Origin: Halobacteriales archaeon QS_8_69_73
GTDB taxonomy: Archaea; Halobacteriota; Halobacteria; Halobacteriales; Haloarculaceae
Assembly (NCBI GenBank): GCA_003022945.1
Contig: PXRZ01000055.1
Coordinates: forward strand, 35,168-99,167
Reading direction: 5' to 3'
DNA length: 64,000 bases
Part shown: in pieces, positions 44,284 through 54,655 of the stretch
Numbering within the stretch: the stretch's first letter is position 1
Layout of the letters: the number at the start of each line of letters is the position of its first letter
Notes under the pieces: model-generated
What the model was told of the DNA's origin: nothing
Database searches by the model: none
What the model saw: only the letters and a program-made list of their open reading frames with translations
Position numbers and translations under genes: made by a program

Positions 44284-44601
44284 ATGCCTACCGTCGAGTT
44301 CGACGACATGGAGATCGACTGCGAGACGGGCGCGACGCTCCGCGACGTCCTGCTATCGGCCGGAGTGTCGCCGCACAACGGGCGTGCCGACGCCCTCAAC
44401 TGCCGCGGCCACGGCACCTGCGGCACCTGCGCGGTCGAGGTCGACGGCGAGACGGACGAGCCGTCGGCCCGCGAGCGTGCCCGACTGTCGGTGCCGCCGC
44501 ACGACCCCGACGACGGCCTCCGGCTGTCCTGTCAGACGACGGTACTCGGCGATCTTGAGGTGACGAAACACGACGGCTTCTGGGGCCAGGACGTCGAATG
44601 A
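44284..44601 (+). CDS. 2Fe-2S plant-type ferredoxin
   Basis: 105 residues with the beta-grasp ferredoxin layout: MPTVEFDDMEIDCETGATLR, the cluster loop CRGHGTCGTC (C-x(5)-C-x(2)-C) and the distal Cys in LRLSCQTTVLGDLEV. Three loop cysteines and one distal cysteine bind the 2Fe-2S cluster. It carries electrons in the cytoplasm; the partner is unknown. No haloarchaeal acidic insertion is seen, so it is the short ferredoxin type and not the main 129-residue haloarchaeal one. Confidence 0.88.
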   Translation: MPTVEFDDMEIDCETGATLRDVLLSAGVSPHNGRADALNCRGHGTCGTCAVEVDGETDEPSARERARLSVPPHDPDDGLRLSCQTTVLGDLEVTKHDGFWGQDVE

Positions 44602-44650
44602 ACCGAGCCGGCCCGCGGCGCTCGTCACGTTCGTTCCTCGCAGAATCGCA

Positions 44651-44672
44651 TGGGTCCGGGCGGATTCGAACC
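44651..44672 (-). repeat. Duplicate of the tRNA-Val 3' end (att-like), same orientation
   Basis: These 22 bases are identical to 44786-44807, that is, from the discriminator base through the T loop of tRNA-Val, and identity ends sharply on both sides. It lies 135 bases from the tRNA copy. Exact 3'-end tRNA repeats are the hallmark of integration sites. Confidence 0.7.
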
Positions 44673-44719
44673 GTTCCGAGACGTGCTCGCTCCCGACGGT
44701 CGCTGCACGCGTCTCGTAG

Positions 44720-44737
44720 GGTTCGAACCCGGACCCA
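44720..44737 (+). repeat. Inverted copy of the tRNA-Val 3' end with a 4-base deletion
   Basis: GGTTCGAACCCGGACCCA equals the reverse complement of the 22-base tRNA-Val tail with TCCG removed from the middle. The adjoining ttttctgcc is also mirrored by ggcagcagaaag just before the tRNA, so the inverted repeat extends past the tRNA part and forms an imperfect hairpin arm with the tRNA copy. Confidence 0.6.
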
Positions 44738-44785
44738 TTTTCTGCCGCTGGCTCCTCGCTACGCTCGTCGCGTGGCAGCAGAAAG

Positions 44786-44858
44786 TGGGTCCGGGCGGAT
44801 TCGAACCACCGACCTCGGCCTTGTAAGGGCCGCGTCATAGCCACTAGACCACAGACCC
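44786..44858 (-). tRNA. tRNA-Val (TAC)
   Basis: Minus strand: acceptor GGGTCTG, D arm GGTCTAGTGGCTATGACG, anticodon loop CTTACAA with anticodon TAC, T arm GGTGGTTCGAATCCGCC, acceptor CGGACCC and discriminator A at 44786. One acceptor position (T/G) is a wobble pair. The structure is complete. Confidence 0.92.
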
Positions 44859-44945
44859 TGACGATCAGAAATCGGGCTGCGGAGTTAACACTTGCCTTCC
44901 GGGACGACGACAAGGCTTAGGCGACGCCGGGCCGCACCGTCGAGT

Positions 44946-45454
44946 GTGACCACGCGGAGACGGAAACGCCGTACGCTCGCGGCCGCGCTGACCGTCGGGC
45001 TCCTGCTGGCGGCCGGCTGTGTCGGGCCGTTCGGCGGTCCTTCGACGTCGACGCCGGCGCCGACGGCCACGGAGCCGGACGACGGCACGTCGACGACGAA
45101 ACCGGCCGACGAACCGACGTCGACATCGACGCCGACCGAGGTCCACCCCGACTACGACCGGACGACGGTGGCGGTCGTCGACGGCGAGACCGGCGAGGAA
45201 CTCGGCCGCGTCGAGGCCGCAATCGCCGACAACAGCTCGCTGCGGTACACCGGGCTGAGCGAGACCGACGACCTGCCCGAGTCAACGGCACCATCGACTC
45301 CGTTCACGAGCGGCGGGCGCCGAACCCCGGCGAGAACGGCGAGAGCATCCGGGCCTCCGGCGAGGGTCGGTACGTCCTGGAGGTGAACCGCGGCTGGACC
45401 GACGAACGCGGCGTCGAACCCGGCGACCGCGTCGAGTTCGACGTCCCGGAGTGA
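44946..45454 (+). pseudogene. DUF192 lipoprotein, disrupted by an internal deletion
   Basis: GTG 44946 starts a lipoprotein signal (RRKRRTLAAALTVGLLLAAG, then C at the lipobox) and a Thr/Pro/Ser-rich linker. DUF192 begins with RTTVAVVDGETGEELGRVEA and RYTGLSETDDLPE. At GAGTC 45279-45283 the frame changes. The ending NGTIDSVHERRAPNPGENGE...YVLEVNRGWTDERGVEPGDR continues in another frame to TGA 45452-45454. By comparison with the intact neighbour (45495-46013), about 40 codons including the R-G-M-L-F and V-M-R-N-M core strands are missing. DUF192 proteins are of unknown function. Confidence 0.8.
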
Positions 45455-45494
45455 CGCCGGCAGGCTTTTTTTCGGCGCCGGCCTGACTTCGACG

Positions 45495-46013
45495 ATGGAT
45501 CGACGACCCCTCGTCTACGCGGCCGCGGCGCTCGTCGCCCTCGCCGGCATCGCGTACCTCGGCCTCGCGACCGGCGCCGTCGCGCCGTACCTGGCGGGCT
45601 ATGATTCCGCCGACCCCGACGGGTACGACCACACGCAGGTGGCGGTCGTCGACGACGAGACCGGCGAGACGCTGGGGCAGGTCGAAGCCGCCGTCGCCGA
45701 CACGTTCCCCAAGCGGTACGTCGGCCTGGGCGAGACCGATCGCCTGCCGGCCGACCGCGGAATGTTGTTCGTCCACGGCGGCGTCGACGAGCGGACCTAC
45801 GTGATGCGAAATATGTCGTTCGGCCTCGACATCGTCTTCGCCGACGCCGACGGCCGGATCACGGCCGTCCGTGAGGCGCCGAAACCGGGGCCGGACGAGA
45901 ACGGCGCCGACCAGGAGTACACCGGCGAGGCGCGGTACGTCCTGGAGGTGAACCGCGGCTGGACCGACGAACGCGGCGTCGAACCCGGTGACCGGCTGGC
46001 GTTCGACCTGTAA
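45495..46013 (+). CDS. DUF192 family protein, membrane-anchored
   Basis: 172 residues. A single N-terminal membrane helix (LVYAAAALVALAGIAYLGLA) is followed by an extracytoplasmic DUF192 domain: TQVAVVDDETGETLGQVEAA, KRYVGLGETDRLPADRGMLF, VHGGVDERTYVMRNMSFGLD, IVFADADGRITAVREAPKPG, YVLEVNRGWTDERGVEPGDR. It is a tandem paralogue of the broken lipoprotein upstream. About 55 bases near the 3' ends of the two genes are identical, suggesting recent gene conversion. Confidence 0.85.
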   Translation: MDRRPLVYAAAALVALAGIAYLGLATGAVAPYLAGYDSADPDGYDHTQVAVVDDETGETLGQVEAAVADTFPKRYVGLGETDRLPADRGMLFVHGGVDERTYVMRNMSFGLDIVFADADGRITAVREAPKPGPDENGADQEYTGEARYVLEVNRGWTDERGVEPGDRLAFDL

Positions 46014-46078
46014 TCACGGTCGCGGCCGCGCCGGCCGGCGAGCCAAGGGTTATACTGACCGAACGGCCAGTTATCGTA

Positions 46079-48016
<1,938 letters not shown>

Positions 48017-48054
48017 GACAGCGGATTCAAGACCGGCGACCACCACGCTCCCGT

Positions 48055-48921
48055 ATGCTCCGGCTCGCGGTGGCGACGGACGCCGAAACCCTCGAGCGGA
48101 TTCGGGAGCCGCTGGCCGACCGCGGAATCGAGGCCGCTCACCTGCCGACCAGCCGCCGGGCCCAGCCGCTGGACGGCGCCCGCGAGCCGTTCGACGTCGG
48201 CTTCGTCTACCCCTCGCGGCTGATGGAGGGCGGCGTCGCCGACGCCATGCTCGGCGTACCGTGGGTCAACGACCGCGAGGCGGTCCTGCGGTCCCGGAAC
48301 AAAGCCGAGACGCTGGCTCGGCTCGACCGGGCGGGCGTGCCGACTCCCGAAACGGTCCACGTCTCGAACCCGGCCGACGAGGCGACGTTGCGGGCGGCCT
48401 TCGAGCGGTTCGACCCGCCGGTCGTCGTCAAGCCCAACTCCGCGACCCGCGGCGTCGGCGTCGCGAAGGTCGGCGACCTCGACTCCTTTTTCGGGGTCTG
48501 CGATTACCTCGCACTGGTCCACGACTACCGGGCGACGGAGGACCGTTCCTTTCTCGTCCAGGAGTACCTCCCCGAGGCGACGGACTACCGGGCGATGGTC
48601 GCGGACGGCGACTATGTCGGGTGCGTCGAGCGGCGGCTGCCGGCCGACGAGCGGGCGGCGGGCCGCTGGAAACACAACGTCCACCGTGGCGCCGTCGCCG
48701 AGGGGGTCGACCTGCCGGCCGACCGCCGGCGACTCGCCGAGCGGGCGGCGGCGGCCCTCGACGTCCCGTGGCTCGGGGTCGACCTGCTCGTGGCCGACGA
48801 CCGAGCGGTCGTCAACGAGACGAACGCCCGGCCGACCGTCGACGAGGCGACGAAGTACGACGACGGCTTCTACGACCGGCTGGCGGCGCTCGTCAGGGAG
48901 ACCGCACGTCGGGGCCGCTGA
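48055..48921 (+). CDS. RimK-like ATP-grasp ligase
   Basis: 288 residues. ATP-grasp features are [40 protein letters not shown] (glycine-rich loop), [20 protein letters not shown] (hinge) and [20 protein letters not shown] (metal site with Asn and Glu). The N-terminal part binds the acceptor. RimK-like enzymes ligate amino acids or small carboxylates to peptides or cofactors; the substrate here is unknown. Its 3' end overlaps a minus-strand histidine-kinase remnant. Confidence 0.85.
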   Translation: MLRLAVATDAETLERIREPLADRGIEAAHLPTSRRAQPLDGAREPFDVGFVYPSRLMEGGVADAMLGVPWVNDREAVLRSRNKAETLARLDRAGVPTPETVHVSNPADEATLRAAFERFDPPVVVKPNSATRGVGVAKVGDLDSFFGVCDYLALVHDYRATEDRSFLVQEYLPEATDYRAMVADGDYVGCVERRLPADERAAGRWKHNVHRGAVAEGVDLPADRRRLAERAAAALDVPWLGVDLLVADDRAVVNETNARPTVDEATKYDDGFYDRLAALVRETARRGR

Positions 48922-49000
48922 CCTCGAAGCGGGCGCCGCCCCGGCGGCTGTCGGTCGCGCCGACAGACCAGCCGCGGACGTCAGTGGTCGCGGTCGCCAC
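48893..49000 (-). pseudogene. Tail of a histidine kinase gene (remnant)
   Basis: The minus strand reads [35 protein letters not shown] and stop. The pattern (h)GWSV-x-x-T-(D/E)-S-x-x-GG-A-R-F-E is the C-terminal end of haloarchaeal histidine kinases (after the G2 box of HATPase_c). Nothing of the rest of the kinase is present upstream, where the Hsp20 gene's 3' end lies. It overlaps the ATP-grasp gene by 29 bases. Confidence 0.5.
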
Positions 49001-49056
49001 CGCTACGTAGCGGGACTACGTAACGGCGAGCGCGGGGTCGCCGACCGGCCGCGGCG

Positions 49057-49428
49057 TCAGGAAAAGTCGATGCTGGCCGAGGAGTCGGCCCGGTCGAACT
49101 CGATCTCGAGGACGCCGTTGTTGAACGTCGCCGACGCCGAGTGCTCGTCGACCCGGGCCGGCAGCTCGACGCGCTCTCTGTAGTCGCTGACCTCCGTCGA
49201 CGCCGAGATGGTGACGTGGCGGCCGTCGCACTTGATGTCGATGTCGTCCTTGTCGGCGCCGGGCATGTCGGCGACGACGCGGACCCGCTCGTCGGTCTCG
49301 TAGACGGACACGTGTGCGTCGCCGCCGAAGCCGGCGTCGCCGGCGACGCCGCCGGTCATCTCCTCCATCATGCGTTCGATCTCGCTGAAGATGTCGTCGA
49401 AGGGGTCGTCGCGGTCGTCCCGACGCAT
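49057..49428 (-). CDS. Hsp20/alpha-crystallin small heat-shock protein
   Basis: About 124 residues from ATG 49428: MRRDDRDDPFDDIFSEIERM, MEEMTGG linker, then the alpha-crystallin domain HVSVYETDERVRVVADMPGA, DKDDIDIKCDGRHVTISAST, RVELPARVDEHSASATFNNG and VLEIEFDR (the A-x-F-x-N-G-V-L-E signature). It is an ATP-independent holdase against aggregation. Met49428 is preferred to the upstream GTG because the acidic helix begins there. Confidence 0.88.
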   Translation of the reverse strand: MRRDDRDDPFDDIFSEIERMMEEMTGGVAGDAGFGGDAHVSVYETDERVRVVADMPGADKDDIDIKCDGRHVTISASTEVSDYRERVELPARVDEHSASATFNNGVLEIEFDRADSSASIDFS

Positions 49429-49564
49429 ATCCACGTGTACGGCGCTACCCGGCAAAAGCCTTCGGTCGGAGTCCCGACTCGTATTCGGTCGGACGGCCGT
49501 CGAGTCAGTCGCCGGCCGGCGTCAGACGCCTGGCCGACTGACCTTTTAGTGCGACGGCGACGAA

Positions 49565-50827
49565 TCACGGTCCGGAGCATGTCGCCAGGGCGTCCGACCC
49601 ACGACGACGGCGTTCCCATCGAGGTCCACCTCGGCGCCGCCGATGAACGACCGGCCGTCGAGGCCGACACCCGCATCGACATCCTCGTCGAGACGGCGGC
49701 GTACCCGACGGCCCGTCTCGACGACGGCCGCTACGTGGCGTGGTGGTTCGACGCCGACGCCCCCGCTCCCACGGCGCCGGCGACGACGGAGTGGGTCGCC
49801 GCCCCGACGCGCTTTCTGGCCGCCGGCACGCTCCACGAGTCCGGGCGACCGATTCCGCGGCGTCGGCTGCCCCCGTAACGGCGCGGACCGCGTCGACGTT
49901 CTCCGGGACGACGTCGGACTCCTGGTGGACGGCCTGGAACAGATAGAGGTCGTCGTCCTCGACGGTGATCGACTCCTGCCAGATGCAGTTTTCCCAGATG
50001 TCGGCTCGCGGTCGGCCGCGGTCCATGGCGTACTCCTTCAGCGCGCCGGCGCCGTCGATGTCGTGCTCCGGCGGAATCAGGAAGGTCCGGTCCTCCTCGT
50101 CCAGCAGGTCGACGACGTCAGCCGCCGCTGGCGCCTCCGTAAGCGTCACGTTGACCGAGTGGGTGTGCATCAGCGTCGCCGGCACCTTCAGCCCGAGCGT
50201 GTCGATGTCTAGCTCCGGGAAGATGGTGTTGACGTCGGGGCCGTGGTGGGAGGGCAGCGTCACCGGGTTCGGCAGGATGTCGTTGATGGGGCCGCGGCCG
50301 GTTTGTGCGGGGTCGCCGCCCCGGCGGACGAGCGTCATGCGGGCCTTCTCGACGCCGTAGGCCTCCTCCAGCGGCGCCAGCAGCCGCGACAACCCGGTCG
50401 TGTTGCAGGAAACCACCCGGACGTGGTCGGCGCCGGTCGCCGCCCCGTAGTTCGCCCGGGCGACGAACGAGACGTCGACGGCGTCGGCGTCCTCGCCGCC
50501 CTGGTAGATCGCCGGCGTGTCGTGGGCCTCGTACAGCGACCGGTTCTCGGCGCCGACCCCCGACGGACAGGCGTCGATGACGACGTCGGCGGCCGCCACC
50601 AGCTCCTCGACCTCGCCGGCCAGTTCGATGCCGGCCTCGTCGAACAGCTCGACCCGTTCCTCGACGGCCGCGTACAGCGGGTAGCCGTTCTCGACGGCGA
50701 GTTCGGCCTCGTGGTTCGGGCTGGTCTTGGCGACGCCGAGCAGCTCCATGTCCGGCTGCAGCGTCACCGCGTCGGCGACCCGCTTCCCGATGGTGCCGTA
50801 GCCGTTGACCGCGACCTGGACGCTCAT
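49565..50827 (-). CDS. gap: Type II (archaeal) glyceraldehyde-3-phosphate dehydrogenase with an abnormal C-terminal extension
   Basis: From ATG 50827: [20 protein letters not shown] (NAD(P)-binding G-x-G-x-x-G), [40 protein letters not shown] (catalytic Cys in S-C-N-T-T), [20 protein letters not shown] and [13 protein letters not shown]. This is the archaeal gapB-type enzyme, about 330-340 residues, normally used in gluconeogenesis or glycolysis. The normal protein should end a few residues after [11 protein letters not shown]. Instead the frame runs on for about 90 Arg/Pro-rich residues antisense to the neighbouring gene. The switch coincides with GAGTC at about 49837-49841, so the stop and last codons were lost in a small deletion. 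The catalytic part is intact. Confidence 0.85.
   Translation of the reverse strand: MSVQVAVNGYGTIGKRVADAVTLQPDMELLGVAKTSPNHEAELAVENGYPLYAAVEERVELFDEAGIELAGEVEELVAAADVVIDACPSGVGAENRSLYEAHDTPAIYQGGEDADAVDVSFVARANYGAATGADHVRVVSCNTTGLSRLLAPLEEAYGVEKARMTLVRRGGDPAQTGRGPINDILPNPVTLPSHHGPDVNTIFPELDIDTLGLKVPATLMHTHSVNVTLTEAPAAADVVDLLDEEDRTFLIPPEHDIDGAGALKEYAMDRGRPRADIWENCIWQESITVEDDDLYLFQAVHQESDVVPENVDAVRAVTGAADAAESVARTRGACRRPESASGRRPTPSSPAPWERGRRRRTTTPRSGRRRDGPSGTPPSRRGCRCGCRPRRPVVHRRRRGGPRWERRRRGSDALATCSGP
49579..49878 (+). CDS. Short unknown protein, 3' end fused to a deletion junction
   Basis: About 99 residues from ATG 49579: [76 protein letters not shown] small haloarchaeal protein of no known family. 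The last dozen codons ([11 protein letters not shown]) are antisense to the gapdh C-terminus, and the switch is at GAGT 49837-49840. The natural ending therefore seems to have been lost in the same event that truncated gap. Confidence 0.5.
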   Translation: MSPGRPTHDDGVPIEVHLGAADERPAVEADTRIDILVETAAYPTARLDDGRYVAWWFDADAPAPTAPATTEWVAAPTRFLAAGTLHESGRPIPRRRLPP

Positions 50828-50876
50828 GACCGGTTGTGGCGCCGCGACGGGAATAGCCGTTTCGCTCCGCCGTCGG

Positions 50877-51311
50877 CTACCGCGGCTCGACGGCCTCCTC
50901 GCAGAACCGCTCGCCCGTCCACCGCCAGCTCCCGACGGTCGGGCCGTCGGCTGGCTCGTCGTCGGACTTGCCGGCCAGCGAGACGATCAGATACGAACGG
51001 CCGGGCCAAGCAGCCCGCCCGGCGTCGACGTCGCTCGGCTCGGCCGGGCCGCGAGGGTGGGAGTGGTAGAACCCGACGACGTCGCTCCCCGAGGCCTCGA
51101 TTCGCTCCAGCAGCGCCAGCTGTTCGTCCGGAGCGATCTCGTAGCGGCTCCGCGGCGCGTCGGCGGCGTTCCGCGCCCGGAGCGCCCGCTCGACGGTCGA
51201 GACGTCGTCGCCGCGGCGGCCCGCCAGCACGCCGACCACCTCTTCGGGGGCGCCCTCGCGGGCGTGGTCGACGACGGTCGCCCGGATCGCCGCCGGCAGC
51301 ACGACCGTCAC
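50877..51311 (-). CDS. JAMM/MPN+ metalloprotease (desampylase-like)
   Basis: About 144 residues from GTG 51311: [20 protein letters not shown] (E of the MPN fold), then [40 protein letters not shown], which holds the JAMM zinc motif H-S-H-P-x(7)-S/T-x-x-D, and [13 protein letters not shown]. This is the small JAMM type that removes ubiquitin-like SAMP proteins in haloarchaea. GTG 51311 overlaps the stop of the BtuF-like gene (GTGA), so the pair is one operon. Cytoplasmic. Confidence 0.85.
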   Translation of the reverse strand: MTVVLPAAIRATVVDHAREGAPEEVVGVLAGRRGDDVSTVERALRARNAADAPRSRYEIAPDEQLALLERIEASGSDVVGFYHSHPRGPAEPSDVDAGRAAWPGRSYLIVSLAGKSDDEPADGPTVGSWRWTGERFCEEAVEPR

Positions 51312-52231
51312 GGCGGGAACGGCCGCGTCTGCCACGGCACCGGCGGCTCGAAGCGGTCGGGGTGCAGCAGCGCCGCCAGCACCTCCAGGGTGTCGACGAC
51401 CCGTGGCCCCGGCCGGTTGGTGAGGTGGTGGCCGTCGACGGCGTGGACGCGACCGGCCTCGACGGCCGCGAGGTCGTCCCACCCGGGCCGGTCGGTCAGG
51501 TCGGCGGCATTGTCGGCGGTCTGCTCGAGACCGAACCCGCAGGGGGCGGCGACCAGTACGTCGGGGTCGTACTCGCGGATCGCCGCCCACTCCCGCGGCG
51601 TCGACGCGTCGCCGGGGTCCGACAGGCCGTGGCGACCGCCGGCGAGGTCGACCAGCTCCGGCACCCAGTGGCCGGCGACCATCACGGGGTCGAGCCAGTC
51701 GAGCACCGCGGCGTCCGGGCGGTCGGCAGGGTCGGGGTCGCCGACTCGGTCGGCGACGGCCTCGACGCGCCGCTCGAGCTCCGCGACGACCTCGCCGGCC
51801 CGGCCCTCCCGGCCGAGCGCCCGCCCGATACGGCGGACGTCCGACAGCACGTCGTCGAGGCCGTGGGGGTCGGTCGTCACCAGCTCGCAGTCCAGTCCCA
51901 GTTCGGCGATGGCCGTCTCGACGACCACCGTGTCGACGGCGCACACCTCGCAGATGCCCTGCGAGATGACGATGTCGGGGTCGACGGCGGCCAGCGTCTC
52001 GCGGTCGATCCGGTAGACGCCGCCCTCGGCTTCGGCGTCCTGCACCTGTGCGTCGATGTCGGCGCTGGCGGCGGAGGCGTCGACCCGCGACTCGACGACG
52101 GTCGGACGGTCGGCCGCCTCCGGCGGGTGGTCGCACTCGTGGGAGGTCGCAACCGGCTCGACGCCCAGCATGTAGACGATCTCCGTCGCCGACGGTAGTA
52201 GCGAGACGACGCGAGGGGTGTCCCGTGACAT
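51308..52231 (-). CDS. BtuF-like cobalamin/metal-chelate-binding protein
   Basis: About 307 residues from ATG 52231: RVVSLLPSATEIVYMLGVEP (N-terminal beta strand), PTVVESRVDASAASADIDAQ, VYRIDRETLAAVDPDIVISQ, VEPVATSHECDHP, VMVAGHWVPELVDLAGGRHG, REWAAIREYDPDVLVAAPCG and RVHAVDGHHLTNRPGPRVVD. This is the helical-backbone receptor fold of BtuF. It lacks a signal peptide or lipobox, unlike transporter-bound BtuF, so it is the cytoplasmic haloarchaeal variant (often near cobalamin genes). It is translationally coupled to the JAMM protease gene. Confidence 0.82.
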   Translation of the reverse strand: MSRDTPRVVSLLPSATEIVYMLGVEPVATSHECDHPPEAADRPTVVESRVDASAASADIDAQVQDAEAEGGVYRIDRETLAAVDPDIVISQGICEVCAVDTVVVETAIAELGLDCELVTTDPHGLDDVLSDVRRIGRALGREGRAGEVVAELERRVEAVADRVGDPDPADRPDAAVLDWLDPVMVAGHWVPELVDLAGGRHGLSDPGDASTPREWAAIREYDPDVLVAAPCGFGLEQTADNAADLTDRPGWDDLAAVEAGRVHAVDGHHLTNRPGPRVVDTLEVLAALLHPDRFEPPVPWQTRPFPP

Positions 52232-52493
52232 TCGTACCCGATGCAGGGCCGGGAGCCGGTTCAATCTGTGGGCATGGCGGCGGTATTCAGATACATGCCG
52301 ACCGGCGAGCCAGTTTCTGCCGGTCGGTCGACCCACTCCCGGTGGACCAGAAGCGCGAGGCACTGCGTGGCGGGTGGTCACTACGGAACAGGATGCCGGC
52401 GGCGCCGACACCCTGCGCGGCGTTGCGAGACGCGAGCGAAGCGAGCGAGCCGTAGCACACGGTCCGAACGATGCGACGCGTTCTGACGACAGT
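52232..52493. other. Intergenic region, no gene seen
   Basis: A GC-rich stretch upstream of the BtuF-like gene without a believable frame. It includes the GAGCGAAGCGAGCGAGC-type iterated words at about 52433-52450 that precede the hairpin array. Confidence 0.3.
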
Positions 52494-52568
52494 GCGGAAA
52501 ATCGGAGCTTTCCGCTTGTAGTCGGAACGCCGTGCGTTCCGACGATATTGCCGGACTGCGTCCGGCAA
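52494..52568. repeat. Array of three consecutive perfect hairpins
   Basis: Hairpin 1: GCGGAAA (52494-52500) pairs with TTTCCGC (52509-52515), loop 8. Hairpin 2: GTCGGAACGC (52521-52530) pairs with GCGTTCCGAC (52534-52543), loop CGT. Hairpin 3: TTGCCGGAC (52548-52556) pairs with GTCCGGCAA (52560-52568), loop TGC. Spacing is 4-5 bases and stem sequences differ. No gene lies across them. They could be structured RNA, a terminator-like block or a REP-type repeat. Confidence 0.65.
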
Positions 52569-52648
52569 GCGGCCGGAATCCGCAGGACTCTGGCAACGTT
52601 ACCAGCGGCGAGGAGATGACCATCCCGATTCCCCGCTCCGACGGCGGC

Positions 52649-52806
52649 GCCGAGGAACTGCTGGACCGGCTCGACGCTGACCGTGAGGCGGTCCGAGAGG
52701 CCGACATCGAAGCTCTCGAAGCCGGAACCGACTGGGCGGTTACGGCCCGTCCGAGTCGACTGACGAGAAACTGGAGATCGTGGAGGAGTATCTCGACGTG
52801 GTTTAA
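52649..52806 (+). pseudogene. C-terminal remnant of a methylase-like gene, copy 1
   Basis: EELLDRLDADREAVREADIE then a frame change and STDEKLEIVEEYLDVV with TAA at about 52804-52806. It is clearly related in sequence to copy 2 at about 55239-55402 (EELLDRLDADREAVERTNIQ ... EEYLDVV). The helical L-L-D-R-L-D-A-D-R-E-A ending followed by D-x-x-V-Y-D-L-F resembles the tail of Eco57I/type IIG-like DNA methylases. It is too short to carry function. Confidence 0.45.
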
Positions 52807-52856
52807 CCGATTCTCGGCCGGGTGTGGAACTGATCTCTTATCGACCAACTGTGCAG

Positions 52857-53303
52857 TTAGCCAAGTTCGCGGAGCTTCTTCTCCACCTGTGTGTACACAC
52901 GCGGCCGGAGATTCATCCCTTCGTTCACGAGATCGTACAGAATATCGGTCGCTTCCTCGGCCGTCACCTCCCCGTTTTTCGTACGATCGAGCAACAGAGT
53001 CGTCACCCACCAGCAATCGACGCCGTGGCTCCGCGCGACCTCGATTAGTCCTTTGTCGTTAGCGAGGAGGCTCTCCCCGGTGTTCTCCGCCACCAAGATC
53101 ACTGACGCGTCGGCCACCGCGAGTCCCTCCATCGATGCCACCTCCTCGGCTCGGGCGGGCGTCTCGCGAACGGGTACGTCCACTAAAAACTCGTCGAGTG
53201 CCGCCGTGCCGCGCTGGCCCTCCGTGAGAACTTCATCGTGGACGTCCTCGGTCGTTCGGATGGTATCAAAGGTAGCCGAGATGAGGTCAAGGCGGCCGAC
53301 CCA
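52857..53303 (-). pseudogene. PIN-domain toxin (VapC/DUF3368-like), C-terminal 148 residues, interrupted by a TnpB element
   Basis: Reading from 53303: WVGRLDLISATFDTIRTTED, VHDEVLTEGQRGTAALDEFL, GLAVADASVILVAENTGESL, LANDKGLIEVARSHGVDCWW, VTTLLLDRTKNGEVTAEEAT, DILYDLVNEGMNLRPRVYTQ, then VEKKLRELG and stop. These are the conserved Asp/Glu and L-A-N-D-x-G positions of the PIN RNase fold. The first 13 residues (MVVADSSALIPLA) are at 54703-54741, exactly in frame once the inserted element at 53304-54702 is removed. The intact toxin would have 161 residues. Its antitoxin is encoded upstream (54741-55034). Confidence 0.82.
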
Positions 53304-53322
53304 CCTAATACAGCGAGGGAGT

Positions 53323-53425
53323 CCCGCCGTTCACGGCGGGCGGGAGTCGCGTTCGCTCCGGTACACGATCATCCAGCGATAGCCCGACTCCCACATGTTT
53401 GTATACCCACAGTCCCACCTGTGGG
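53323..53425 (+). other. Left-end hairpins of the TnpB element
   Basis: CCCGCCG-TTCA-CGGCGGG (53323-53340) is the terminal hairpin. A second, CCCACAG-TCCCAC-CTGTGGG (53406-53425), ends exactly at the base before the first tnpB ATG (53426). The second could fold over the tnpB start in RNA and limit its translation. Confidence 0.6.
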
Positions 53426-54655
53426 ATGTTGATGGAGGTTCAACGTACCGCAGTCGTCAAGCTCTCCATCCCCGACGAGCGGCACGACGACCTGAAACGA
53501 ACGATGAACACGTTTCGGGACGCCACACAGCGGTTTGCTGATCGGGGATGGGCCGGCGATGATGATGGCTACGTCATCACCTCCCGCTCACGACTCCAAC
53601 CACTCGTCTACGATACTATCCGAGACAACACCGGACTCCACGCCGACCTAACCGTCGCCGCCGTCAACCACGCTGTCGCCGCGCTCGATGGATGTGTTGA
53701 GAAGATGAAAGACGGCAAACGCACCTCGCGGCCGGTATTCACGTCGAACACTGCCGTTTACAACACTAACGCGGTCAGCTATTTCGACGGCTACTGTACG
53801 CTGGCCGCCTACGGCAGCGGTCGTGTCCACGCCGAGTACGTCTACCCGGAGGACTCTCCGCAGGCCGACTACATGGAGGGTGACGAGTGGACGAAGCAAG
53901 GGGCAAAGCTCCGCTACGACCGCCAATCTGACACCTACTACCTCCACGTCTCCATCAAGCAGGAATATGATGAGTTGCCGGCAGAAGCCGAGAGCCGAAC
54001 AGTTCTCGGCGTCGACCGGAACGTGGATGGATACCTCGCCGTCACCAGCACGGGCGCGTTCGTCGGGAACGCCGACCTATTGAACCACAAGCGCCGCGAA
54101 TACGAACGCCGCCGCGCCCGCCTCCAACAACAGGGAACTCGGAACGCCCACCTCACAATCCAGTCCATCGGTGACACCTTCGCCGACTGGTCAGAGGACT
54201 TCCTCCACCAAGCATCCAAATGGCTCGTCGAGGAGGCCGTCGCACACGACTGTTCGGTGATCGCGGTCGAGAAGCTATCGGGCATCCGCGAGCGTATCTC
54301 GAATGCCTCAAAGTTCCAGCAGTGGGCGTTCAACGAGCTACTGCGACAGGTGAGGTACAAGGCCAAAGCTGTGGGAATCATCGTCGAGACGGTGAATCCG
54401 GCGTACACCAGCCAGCGGTGTTCCGACACAGAGTGTGGGTTCACCCAAGAGGACAACCGCGACGGCGATGAGTTCTGCTGTCAGAAATGCGGCAAGAAAC
54501 TCCATAGCGACTACAACGCGGCGCGCAATATCTCACACAAGTTCATCCAGAACTGGCGTACGTCTGGTTCTGGAGGGGCGACACATCACCTCGCCCTGAA
54601 GTCGGGGATATTGAACGGGAATGGCGGCTACACGCCTGCCACTACTGGTGGTTAG
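53426..54655 (+). CDS. tnpB: TnpB RNA-guided nuclease (RuvC-like)
   Basis: About 409 residues. The N-terminal helical domain begins EVQRTAVVKLSIPDERHDDL. The RuvC nuclease residues are D in TVLGVDRNVDGYLAVTS (about 195), E in SVIAVEKLSGIRERIS (about 281) and D in HSDYNAARNI (about 361). The zinc ribbon is CSDTECGFTQ...FCCQKCGKKL. All catalytic residues are present, so it is probably active. TnpB is the ancestor of Cas12 and cuts DNA matching its guide, which keeps the element in the population. ATG 53426 or ATG 53432 are both possible starts. Confidence 0.9.
   Translation: MLMEVQRTAVVKLSIPDERHDDLKRTMNTFRDATQRFADRGWAGDDDGYVITSRSRLQPLVYDTIRDNTGLHADLTVAAVNHAVAALDGCVEKMKDGKRTSRPVFTSNTAVYNTNAVSYFDGYCTLAAYGSGRVHAEYVYPEDSPQADYMEGDEWTKQGAKLRYDRQSDTYYLHVSIKQEYDELPAEAESRTVLGVDRNVDGYLAVTSTGAFVGNADLLNHKRREYERRRARLQQQGTRNAHLTIQSIGDTFADWSEDFLHQASKWLVEEAVAHDCSVIAVEKLSGIRERISNASKFQQWAFNELLRQVRYKAKAVGIIVETVNPAYTSQRCSDTECGFTQEDNRDGDEFCCQKCGKKLHSDYNAARNISHKFIQNWRTSGSGGATHHLALKSGILNGNGGYTPATTGG

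Noticed and set aside
52400..52570. CRISPR array
   Set aside because: The hairpins here differ in stem sequence and there are no regularly spaced identical repeats; no cas genes are seen anywhere in the window.
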